A stretch of DNA of 10,293 nucleotides from Clostridiaceae bacterium (GTDB lineage Bacteria; Bacillota; Clostridia; Oscillospirales; Acutalibacteraceae). The position numbers were made by a program, and so were the translations under genes. The notes under the pieces were generated by a model. It did not search any database, was not told the origin of the DNA, and worked only from the letters and a program-made list of their open reading frames with translations. Location: the NCBI GenBank assembly GCA_904501675.1, contig CAJGCL010000070.1:1-10293 (forward strand), given 5' to 3'. The first letter of the stretch is position 1. Each line of letters starts with the position of its first letter. Below are positions 1-4,992 of the stretch, piece by piece.

Positions 1-120
1 AAAATTGTTACTGCCAAGGGTGCAGGCGTTGCCTGGGAGTTTGGCGCAGCAATCTGCTCAATTATTAAAGGCGAAGAAAAGTCTCTTGAAATACTCAGAG
101 GTATTCAATGGAGAAAGTAA
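1..120 (+). CDS. DJ-1/PfpI-family protein, C-terminal end (partial)
   Basis: Only the last 39 codons are in the window, reading in frame 1 to a TAA at 118-120. The peptide contains TAKGAGVAWEFGAAICSII followed by a charged tail. This matches the C-terminal end of DJ-1/PfpI (YajL-type) proteins, where a 'T..GPG.A.EFA..I...L.G' segment forms the last strand and helix after the nucleophile-elbow cysteine domain. The catalytic part lies upstream of the window, so activity cannot be judged. The gene overlaps the next start codon (108) by 13 bp, which suggests translational coupling and a shared operon. The family call rests on this short tail, so confidence is moderate. Confidence 0.65.
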   Translation, partial: KIVTAKGAGVAWEFGAAICSIIKGEEKSLEILRGIQWRK

Positions 121-719
121 TAGATATACGTCCCATAAAAAAGAAGTTGCGCGCCGAGGCAAGAGAAATGAGGCGTTCAATGAGTCCTGACGGGAAACAA
201 ACCCTTGACAGGAAAATAAAAAACAAGCTTCTTAATCTTTGGGCAGTCAGGGAAGCTCAAACTGTGCTTTGCTATGTTTCCACAGATATTGAAGTAGACA
301 CACGTGAATTCATAAACGCTCTTTTGCAAATGGGTAAGCGAGTTGCGGTGCCCAGATGTGAGGGTGAAAAATCTGAAATGAACTTTTACTATATTCAGTC
401 ACTTTCGGAGCTTTCACCGGGTAGCTTCGGCGTGGATGAACCTGACCCTCAAAGAAGTATTATGGTTGGCAAAACGGAAGGTTCTGTGTGCATTGTTCCC
501 GCCTTTATGTTTGATAAAAAAGGTTACCGATTAGGTTACGGAAAAGGCTACTATGACAGGTACCTTTCGCGCTACAATGGTTCCGCTATAGGCGTTTGCT
601 ATAGCGCTAATCTTCAGGAAGAATTGTTTCACGGTAAATACGACAGGGCTGTGGACCTTGTTGTTACAGATAAAGAGATTCTGACCATCGGAAAGGAGAA
701 TCAAGATGGCAAGAGATAA
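108..719 (+). CDS. fthC: 5-formyltetrahydrofolate cyclo-ligase
   Basis: This cytoplasmic folate enzyme converts 5-formyl-THF to 5,10-methenyl-THF using ATP. The protein is 203 aa, about the usual 180-200 for the family. An N-terminal basic helix (KKKLRAEAREMRRSMS, residues 11-26) matches the family's 'R...R..R..L' region. FGVDEP (107-112) corresponds to the usual FGI.EP. The signature VPAFMFDKKGYRLGYGKGYYDRYL region lies at about 130-153 and contains the glycine-rich GYGKGYYDR nucleotide-binding motif. The AVDLVVT segment near the end (181-187) is also typical. The ATG at 108 has AGAGG at 97-101 and lies inside the upstream DJ-1-like gene. The 3' end overlaps mltG by 14 bp. No promoter is visible here, so it is read as the middle gene of an operon. 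The assignment is clear. Confidence 0.95.
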   Translation: MEKVIDIRPIKKKLRAEAREMRRSMSPDGKQTLDRKIKNKLLNLWAVREAQTVLCYVSTDIEVDTREFINALLQMGKRVAVPRCEGEKSEMNFYYIQSLSELSPGSFGVDEPDPQRSIMVGKTEGSVCIVPAFMFDKKGYRLGYGKGYYDRYLSRYNGSAIGVCYSANLQEELFHGKYDRAVDLVVTDKEILTIGKENQDGKR

Positions 720-2142
720 TAACGGATATGATGACCTTCTCAGCATGTTTGAAAAAGAAGGTGCGCCTAAAAAGAATAAAGCTGCAAAACCTGCAGAAGA
801 AAAATCTGAAAAACCTTCTGCTCCTCCAATAAAGGAAAACACTATGGCTCAGCGCTTTAATAAGGATTATGCGGATATAAGTTCAAATTCTGTGCCTGAA
901 AACAATGGCAAGAAAAGTGGCGTTTATTTTGCAAATCCACCAAGAAATATTAAGGACAGAGCTGCCCGTGAACAGGGCGTTGCAATAAATGGTGAAACAA
1001 AGCGCAAAATGAATAAGCGTTCTGCTGCCTTGAAGGAAAGCGCTCAGGTGAAAGAAAAAAAGAAAAATGAAAAATTAAAAACAGCGGGAATTATGCTTGC
1101 AATTATTGTTGGTCTAAGTGCTATTCTTTGCCTTTATGGAATAGGTTGCATAAATGATGTTCTTGCGCTTCATGTTGAAGATAAATCTGTTGAGGTGCGA
1201 GTAGAAAAAGGTATGACAGATAATGAGGTTGTTGATATTCTCCATGATAATGACCTTATTCATAACAAACTTTTCTGCAAGCTCTTTATTAAGTTCTTTG
1301 ACAAAGACGGCGATTACATTTCCGGTATATATACTTTAACACCAAGCCTTGGTGTTGAAAAAATGATTTCCACCATGAAGACTGACTATAAAAATTCGGA
1401 AACCGTTACCCTTACCTTCCCTGAAGGCTGGACAATCACTCAGATAGCTGAAAAGTTAGAGGTTAACGAGGTTTGTACCGCTTCAAGCTTTATTTCAACC
1501 CTTCAGACTGTGGATTTCTCAGAGGAATATGATTTCCTGAAGAATATTCCTGATGCGGACAAGCGTTACCATATGCTTGAAGGTTATATTTATCCGGATA
1601 CCTATGAGTTTTATGTAGGTGAAAACGCTTCAAGTGTTGTAAGAAGATTCCTCAATAACTTCAAAAATAAGTGGACAGAGGAATATCAGAAGCAGGCGGC
1701 TGAAAGAGGCCTTACAATTGACGAGGTTATTATTATGGCTTCAGTTATTCAGGGCGAGGCGGCAAACAGCAGTCAGATGTCTACTATCTCAGGTATCCTT
1801 TACAATCGTCTTGACAGACCGGCTAATTTCCCATACCTCGAGTGCGACTCCACATATGAATATTATGAAAAAACTATTAAACCATCACTTACTTCGTCTG
1901 TTGAAGATACGCAGAAGGAAATTGAGTATCGCGCAAATTACAGAACATACCGCGATCCCGGTAAGGAAGGTCTTCCTATAGGTCCTATTTCTAACCCGGG
2001 AGGAGATGCGATTAAGGCGGCTCTTTTCCCTAAAGATACAAGCTACCTTTACTTTAGACATAATGTTAATACTGGTGATATCTACTACGCTAACACATTT
2101 GATGAACATCAGGCAAACGCTAAGAAAGCATCTGCAGATTAA
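706..2142 (+). CDS. mltG: Endolytic murein transglycosylase MltG (YceG-like)
   Basis: MltG is an inner-membrane lytic transglycosylase that cuts nascent peptidoglycan strands and is thought to set glycan chain length. The 478-aa protein has a Lys/Glu/Ala-rich cytoplasmic N-terminus (about 1-125), one membrane segment (127-148) and an extracytoplasmic part. That part has a LysM-like region (about 160-225), LEGYIYPDTYEF (291-302), and the catalytic region IIMASVIQGEA with the probable catalytic Glu at 351. The C-terminal block GLPIGPISNPG (422-432) and YLYF with FDEH (447-468) are family hallmarks. The catalytic helix is divergent: QGEA replaces the common EKEA/EKET, and the usual acidic residue before the 'NRL' helix is missing. 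The start has GAAAGGAG at 692-699. Overlap with fthC suggests coupling. The long basic/acidic N-terminus resembles Gram-positive MltG more than the short E. coli form. Confidence 0.93.
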   Translation: MARDNNGYDDLLSMFEKEGAPKKNKAAKPAEEKSEKPSAPPIKENTMAQRFNKDYADISSNSVPENNGKKSGVYFANPPRNIKDRAAREQGVAINGETKRKMNKRSAALKESAQVKEKKKNEKLKTAGIMLAIIVGLSAILCLYGIGCINDVLALHVEDKSVEVRVEKGMTDNEVVDILHDNDLIHNKLFCKLFIKFFDKDGDYISGIYTLTPSLGVEKMISTMKTDYKNSETVTLTFPEGWTITQIAEKLEVNEVCTASSFISTLQTVDFSEEYDFLKNIPDADKRYHMLEGYIYPDTYEFYVGENASSVVRRFLNNFKNKWTEEYQKQAAERGLTIDEVIIMASVIQGEAANSSQMSTISGILYNRLDRPANFPYLECDSTYEYYEKTIKPSLTSSVEDTQKEIEYRANYRTYRDPGKEGLPIGPISNPGGDAIKAALFPKDTSYLYFRHNVNTGDIYYANTFDEHQANAKKASAD

Positions 2143-2160
2143 TTGAATTCTTGTTAAGAA

Positions 2161-2190
2161 AAACCTCGTTGGTTGATACCAACGAGGTTT
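2161..2190. terminator. Bidirectional intrinsic terminator between mltG and hemW
   Basis: A perfect 13-bp stem, AAACCTCGTTGGT (2161-2173) with its complement (2178-2190), encloses a TGAT loop. It ends in TTT followed by TATATT on the plus strand. On the minus strand the flanking A-rich stretch (2156-2163) gives a U-tract. It sits 18 nt after the mltG stop, and its last base is also the last base of the hemW stop codon (2190-2192), so one hairpin can end both convergent transcripts. Confidence 0.9.
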
Positions 2191-3302
2191 TATATTAGCT
2201 GCGTTATTATACTGTTTGAAAGCAAAAAGCCTTTTCGTGTCAGTGAAAGTGTTTCGCCGTCAAAATTCGCCAGTCCTTTTTCCGCAAGGAAAGGTGCTTT
2301 TTTTATTATTTTCTTACTATTCTTTTCTCCGTAAGTATTGGAAAGGGTGGTAATATTCAATCCTTCCTTTAACCTGAGACGAAGCATTATGTATTCTTCT
2401 GCGGTGTGGCCAATACAGTCAAAAACAACTTTTTTACCATCGATAAAGCTCTGTGTATCACTTTCAAAATAAAAGCGTTTACCATTTACAAAAGAATGGG
2501 CAGCTGCACCTATCCCTAAGTAGTCTTCAAGTGTCCAATATTTTGTGTTGTGCTTGCTTTCGTATCCTGGAATAGCGAAATTTGATATTTCGTAATGGGA
2601 AAAACCGGCATCCTCAAGATAAGCCGAGCATTGTTCATATAAATCACAAGCTTCGTCATCAGAAGGGAAAGGAAAACGCTCTCTATGAGTGTCAAAAAAT
2701 GTACCTTCCTCAATTTTAAGAATATAAGCACTGATATGTTTGATTTTGCATTCCTTAACAAAATCGAGAGTTTCGGTAAGGCTTTCTTTGGTCTGGTTTG
2801 GTACACCCAACATAATATCAAGAGAAATGTTTTCTATACTGTTTGCCTTTAATAATTCAACAACCTCTTTTACTCTTTTTCTGTCAGAAATTCTACCTAA
2901 AAGTTTTCTTTCATCATCAACTGCCGATTGCATACCAAGAGAAATTCTGTTAACACCGCAGCTTTTAAATACAGGAATAAGTGATTCTATATCTGACGAT
3001 GGATTGCATTCAACTGTGATTTCAGTATCTTCTGGAATATTGAATTTTTCTTTTGCGGTGAGAATTATTTTTTCTAATTGTTGGGGCTTTAAAACCGATG
3101 GTGTACCGCCACCAAGGTAAAGTGTATCTGCGGTGAATTTCAAGTCGGGCAGCAGATGTTTTGTGCGGCGTAATGTTGTTATTTCGTCAATGATGGCGTC
3201 AACATAACTTTCCTGAACAGAGGAATCGCATCTTTGAGAATGGAAATCGCAGTATGGGCATTTTGATTTGCAAAATGGTATGTGAATATAAACTCCGTTC
3301 AG
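2190..3302 (-). CDS. hemW: Radical SAM haem chaperone HemW (HemN-like)
   Basis: This radical-SAM protein belongs to the coproporphyrinogen-dehydrogenase-like family; HemW is known as a haem-binding chaperone rather than a true oxidase. From the start chosen here the protein is 370 aa, the normal HemW size. It opens with NGVYIHIPFC and the cluster motif C11-x3-C15-x2-C18 followed by DF. The fourth cysteine of true HemN (CxxxCxxCxC) is absent, which favours HemW. LGGGTPS (about 72-78) is the SAM-binding glycine motif, and HNTKYW in the C-terminal half is the HemW-type HNxxYW motif. The start is probably CTG at 3302-3300. A strong Shine-Dalgarno sequence (AAAGGCGGTGG, 3307-3317) lies just before it. 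The in-frame ATG at 3323 has no ribosome site and lies upstream of that sequence. An ATG at 3416 lies upstream of the promoter and inside another gene. Confidence 0.93.
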   Translation of the reverse strand: MNGVYIHIPFCKSKCPYCDFHSQRCDSSVQESYVDAIIDEITTLRRTKHLLPDLKFTADTLYLGGGTPSVLKPQQLEKIILTAKEKFNIPEDTEITVECNPSSDIESLIPVFKSCGVNRISLGMQSAVDDERKLLGRISDRKRVKEVVELLKANSIENISLDIMLGVPNQTKESLTETLDFVKECKIKHISAYILKIEEGTFFDTHRERFPFPSDDEACDLYEQCSAYLEDAGFSHYEISNFAIPGYESKHNTKYWTLEDYLGIGAAAHSFVNGKRFYFESDTQSFIDGKKVVFDCIGHTAEEYIMLRLRLKEGLNITTLSNTYGEKNSKKIIKKAPFLAEKGLANFDGETLSLTRKGFLLSNSIITQLI

Positions 3303-3306
3303 AAAA

Positions 3307-3317
3307 CCACCGCCTTT
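3307..3317 (-). promoter_or_regulatory. Ribosome binding site that decides the hemW start
   Basis: On the minus strand the sequence is AAAGGCGGTGG, one mismatch from AAAGGAGGTGG. Its AGGCGG core is 7 nt from the CTG at 3302. The upstream in-frame ATG (3323) would place this ribosome site inside the coding region and has only an AT-rich leader before it. The conserved HemW N-terminus also begins right after the CTG codon. Confidence 0.7.
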
Positions 3318-3339
3318 AATCATTAAATAGTATGACAAT

Positions 3340-3368
3340 ATTATACTATTCTCTACTTGCGTTTTCAA
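3340..3368 (-). promoter_or_regulatory. Sigma-A-type promoter for hemW
   Basis: On the minus strand there is a TTGAAA -35 box (3363-3368), a 17-bp spacer and a perfect TATAAT -10 box (3340-3345). Transcription would start near 3333, giving a leader of about 30 nt to the CTG start. The -35 and spacer lie inside the last codons of the upstream small gene, and the -10 directly abuts its TAG stop (3346-3348). This placement rules out the longer hemW reading frame that begins at 3416. Confidence 0.75.
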
Positions 3369-3549
3369 CACAGTTTTCAATTCGTTTTTTGATAAAAGGA
3401 TTAAGACAACCACCATTCATTAATTCACATTTGTGGGCATTGAGGCAACGCATTTTTTTGCACCCGTTGTGGAATGTTGTTTCTTCTAAAATAATGTTTC
3501 TGCCAATAATATTGCAATATTGTTCAAAAGTAAAACAATGCTTTTTCAT
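3346..3549 (-). CDS. Small cysteine-rich protein of unknown function
   Basis: This is a 67-aa protein with seven cysteines (positions 5, 12, 30, 35, 41, 48, 60). Four form a cluster, C30-x4-C35-x5-C41-x6-C48, inside a basic stretch that ends in GGCLNPFIKKR. The spacing suggests a metal site (Zn or Fe-S) or disulphides. There is no signal peptide or membrane segment, so a cytoplasmic metal-binding protein is the simpler guess. The gene looks real because the ATG has a strong GAGGTG ribosome site (3554-3559) 4 nt upstream. It lies upstream of hemW on the same strand with no terminator between, so read-through into hemW is possible besides hemW's own promoter. I do not recognise a named family. 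Confidence 0.65.
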   Translation of the reverse strand: MKKHCFTFEQYCNIIGRNIILEETTFHNGCKKMRCLNAHKCELMNGGCLNPFIKKRIENCVENASRE

Positions 3550-3668
3550 AAAACACCTCGTTTCGTAGTTCTTATTTATTATATATTCAGTAATATAATT
3601 TTATTCTAGAACATAATTTTTAATAAAATTAGAACGACTTATAAATAAAAACTAAAGGATGTGTTTTT
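3550..3668. promoter_or_regulatory. AT-rich divergent intergenic region
   Basis: This 119-bp region lies between the divergent small Cys-rich gene (minus) and the BofA-like gene (plus), so both promoters should be here. The best minus-strand -10 is a TATAAT within 3578-3590, without a good -35. On the plus strand TATAAA at 3640-3645 is a possible -10, again with a weak -35. An imperfect palindrome is centred at 3607/3608 on TTCTAGAA, and a 9-bp inverted pair AATTTTATT (3597-3605) / AATAAAATT (3622-3630) surrounds it. In DNA this AT-rich these could be chance. Confidence 0.3.
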
Positions 3669-3914
3669 ATGGTTTATGGGATTGGTGCAGTTTTGCTTTT
3701 TATAATGCTTTGCGTATTTAAAGGTAGCAGTAGCTTTGTTAAATCAATTTTTACAAGCATAATAGGTGGGGTAGGGGCACTATGCGCTGTGAATGCGTTA
3801 TCATATTTTATTCCGCTTACCGTTGGCGTTAATTGGTACACATTAGGTTTTTCTTCAATGTTTTCTGTTCCTGGTGTAATATTTTTGCTTGTCAGTGATG
3901 TTTTGTTGAAGTAA
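3669..3914 (+). CDS. BofA-like membrane protein (pro-sigma-K processing inhibitor family)
   Basis: This 81-aa hydrophobic protein has about three membrane segments (residues 3-17, 27-50 and 57-79). The last part, VGVNWYTLGFSSMFSVPGV, resembles the C-terminal core of B. subtilis BofA, where an Asn is followed by a Ser/Gly-rich stretch and a PG[VI] turn. The length is close to B. subtilis BofA (87 aa). BofA sits in the outer forespore membrane and holds the SpoIVFB protease inactive during sporulation; whether this homologue does so is not shown by the sequence. The ATG has AAAGGA at 3654-3659 with 9-nt spacing. It is a single-gene unit ending at the 3967-4002 hairpin. The family match is by eye on a short protein. 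Confidence 0.65.
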   Translation: MVYGIGAVLLFIMLCVFKGSSSFVKSIFTSIIGGVGALCAVNALSYFIPLTVGVNWYTLGFSSMFSVPGVIFLLVSDVLLK

Positions 3915-3966
3915 TAGAATTGAATTCGATTGTATTCGGGTCTCTCCACCAACTTGTTGAGAACAA

Positions 3967-4002
3967 AAATAAAAAGGATACCTGACGGTATCCTTTTTAT
4001 TT
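3967..4002. terminator. Bidirectional intrinsic terminator (BofA-like gene / tRNA-Ser)
   Basis: A perfect 16-bp stem, AAATAAAAAGGATACC (3967-3982) with its complement (3987-4002), encloses a TGAC loop. Both arms give a U-rich 3' side: TTTTTATTT on the plus strand after the BofA-like gene, and TTTTTATTTTTG on the minus strand directly after the CCA end of tRNA-Ser(GCT). Confidence 0.9.
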
Positions 4003-4092
4003 GGCGCAGAAGGAGAGACTCGAACTCTCGCGCCGGTTTCCCGACCTACGCCCTTAGCAGGGGCGCCTCGTCACCAACTTGAGTACTTCTGC
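4002..4092 (-). tRNA. tRNA-Ser(GCT)
   Basis: The minus strand folds into a full class II cloverleaf of 91 nt. It has a GCAGAAG/CTTCTGC acceptor stem, a D-arm with CTC/GAG, an anticodon stem CGCCC/GGGCG and loop CTGCTAA with anticodon GCT (4056-4058). It also has a 19-nt long variable arm, a T-arm GAGAG-TTCGAGT-CTCTC, discriminator G and an encoded CCA. The long variable arm and GCT anticodon identify serine (AGC/AGU codons). It lies 65 nt downstream of a second tRNA-Ser on the same strand. No clear promoter of its own is visible, so it is probably co-transcribed. Confidence 0.97.
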
Positions 4093-4122
4093 ATTGGTAA
4101 CAAATTAATGTTGTTAAATTTC

Positions 4123-4153
4123 CAAAATGCTGCAGATAAACTGCAGCATTTTG
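4123..4153 (-). terminator. Hairpin between the two tRNA-Ser genes
   Basis: A perfect 13-bp stem (CAAAATGCTGCAG and its complement) has a 5-nt loop. It starts 4 nt past the CCA of tRNA-Ser(TGA). On the minus strand the 3' arm ends in ATTTTG and is followed by GGAAATTTAAC, so the U-tract is poor. It may be a partial terminator or a processing element that lets some transcripts continue into tRNA-Ser(GCT). Confidence 0.6.
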
Positions 4154-4157
4154 TTTG

Positions 4158-4246
4158 TGGCGCAGAGAGTGGGATTCGAACCCACGGTACGTTGCCGTAC
4201 GACGGTTTTCAAGACCGTTCCGTTATAACCACTTCGGTATCTCTGC
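4158..4246 (-). tRNA. tRNA-Ser(TGA)
   Basis: The minus strand folds into an 89-nt class II cloverleaf. It has a GCAGAGA/TCTCTGC acceptor stem, a CCG/CGG D-stem, and an anticodon stem ACGGT/ACCGT with loop CTTGAAA and anticodon TGA (4209-4211). It also has a 16-nt variable arm (CGTAC-GGCAA-CGTAC-type), a T-arm GTGGG-TTCGAAT-CCCAC, discriminator G and an encoded CCA. It reads UCN serine codons, mainly UCA. It is the first gene of the minus-strand tRNA pair and has a strong promoter 17 bp upstream. Confidence 0.98.
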
Positions 4247-4262
4247 ATTTGATAGCCTTGAT

Positions 4263-4291
4263 ATATTATCACATCATTTTTAAAAAGTCAA
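4263..4291 (-). promoter_or_regulatory. Strong promoter of the tRNA-Ser pair
   Basis: On the minus strand there is TTGACT (4286-4291), a 17-bp spacer and TAATAT (4263-4268), with an extended -10 TGA directly before the hexamer. Transcription would start about 10 nt before the mature tRNA-Ser(TGA) 5' end, a short leader typical of tRNA operons. Confidence 0.8.
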
Positions 4292-4361
4292 CAGTTTTTT
4301 CGCTTTTTATTACTATTTTTAAACTTTTCTTTATTTGGATTTTGTAATCATCATATTCGCA

Positions 4362-4390
4362 TTGTAATTGTTAATGAAATATGGTACTAT
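4362..4390 (+). promoter_or_regulatory. Promoter of the DUF4345-like gene
   Basis: On the plus strand there is TTGTAA (4362-4367), a 17-bp spacer and TACTAT (4385-4390), with an extended TGG just before the -10. The leader would be short, about 17 nt to the GTG start. It is divergent from the tRNA promoter, with about 70 bp between the two -35 boxes. Confidence 0.6.
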
Positions 4391-4413
4391 TGTTCTAAAG
4401 GTGGTGTATATTT

Positions 4414-4833
4414 GTGGATATAATCAAAGAAATATGGGCGGTTAATCCTCCTGCAACATTTGCAACAATATGTCTGGCTCTTTATTTTATAGGTATGGCA
4501 GTTGTTTTCATTTCCTCTCCGTTGAAAAATGCAGAGAGCTTTTCTGTAAAACCTGTTGATAATGCCGGTAAAACAGAAATACGCGTTTATTATGGCGGTA
4601 TTTCAGGAGCGTTAGGTGGTTTTCTTCTATATCTTGCTTTTGCAACAGGTACAGCCTATTATTCACTTATAGGCGGTATGTTTTTTGCAACAACGGTTCT
4701 GGTAACAAGAACAATTTTCCTTTTCGTTGATAAAGGTTGGAAATGCCCCTATACAAAGCTTGCGATCCCTGCTGAGAGTGCTTTTGTTGTGGCACTTTGG
4801 ATTTGCTTTTTTCTCGCACAGAAATATGTATAA
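4414..4833 (+). CDS. Four-helix membrane protein, DUF4345-like
   Basis: This 139-aa integral membrane protein has four predicted segments (about 14-34, 60-78, 82-105, 119-136). EIRVYYGGISGALGGFLLY (55-73) and a later E in PAESAF resemble the DUF4345 family pattern ('E.R..YGG...A.G.FLL' then a final helix with a conserved Glu). The family has no assigned biochemical role. It starts at GTG (4414), supported by AAAGGTGG at 4397-4404 with 9-nt spacing. It is a single-gene unit with its own promoter and a terminator right after the stop, so its neighbours give no functional hint. The family call is by eye. Confidence 0.7.
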   Translation: MDIIKEIWAVNPPATFATICLALYFIGMAVVFISSPLKNAESFSVKPVDNAGKTEIRVYYGGISGALGGFLLYLAFATGTAYYSLIGGMFFATTVLVTRTIFLFVDKGWKCPYTKLAIPAESAFVVALWICFFLAQKYV

Positions 4834-4839
4834 TCAACG

Positions 4840-4869
4840 TAATGCATAGTGCACAAACACTATGCATTA
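4840..4869 (+). terminator. Intrinsic terminator after the DUF4345-like gene
   Basis: A 12-bp perfect stem TAATGCATAGTG / CACTATGCATTA has a CACAAA loop and is followed by TTTTCATTTTA. It begins 7 nt after the TAA stop at 4831-4833. Confidence 0.85.
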
Positions 4870-4908
4870 TTTTCATTTTAAATAACACCAAAATTTTCTT
4901 TGTTACAG

Positions 4909-4937
4909 TTGATTTTAGCGTGATTTTAGTGTAAAAT
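4909..4937 (+). promoter_or_regulatory. Promoter of glycogen phosphorylase
   Basis: TTGATT (4909-4914), a 17-bp spacer and TAAAAT (4932-4937) form a good sigma-A-type promoter. Transcription would start near 4944, leaving a leader of about 50 nt. An in-frame ATG at 4936 overlaps the -10 box and therefore cannot be the translation start. Confidence 0.7.
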
Positions 4938-4941
4938 GTAT

Positions 4942-4967
4942 AAACAGGTGGGTGAAAAACCCTGTTT
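4942..4967 (+). promoter_or_regulatory. Leader hairpin upstream of glgP
   Basis: AAACAGG (4942-4948) pairs with CCTGTTT (4961-4967). The right arm runs directly into TTTA, with a further T-run at 4976-4981. It lies at or just after the predicted transcription start and before the GGAGG ribosome site. An alternative short stem, GGGT/ACCC (4950-4953 / 4959-4962), competes with it. It could be a 5'-end stabilising hairpin or a weak attenuator; no known riboswitch is recognised. Confidence 0.35.
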
Positions 4968-4992
4968 TTATAAAATTTTTTGGAGGATTTGT

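Noticed and set aside
3303..3416. N-terminal extension of hemW from ATG 3416 or ATG 3323
   Set aside because: The 3416 start lies upstream of the hemW promoter and inside the small Cys-rich gene; the 3323 start has no ribosome site. Neither adds conserved HemW sequence.
3674..3952. Minus-strand 92-codon open frame opposite the BofA-like gene
   Set aside because: It has no ribosome site, and the plus-strand frame has a good start and membrane topology.
4108..4347. Plus-strand open frame of 79 codons, including an apparent AESGIRTHGT peptide
   Set aside because: It is the antisense reading of tRNA-Ser(TGA), a well-known artefact; it has no ribosome site and covers the tRNA promoter.
4936..4992. 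Extension of glycogen phosphorylase to ATG 4936
   Set aside because: That ATG overlaps the -10 box and has no ribosome site; ATG 4993 has GGAGG 6 nt upstream.
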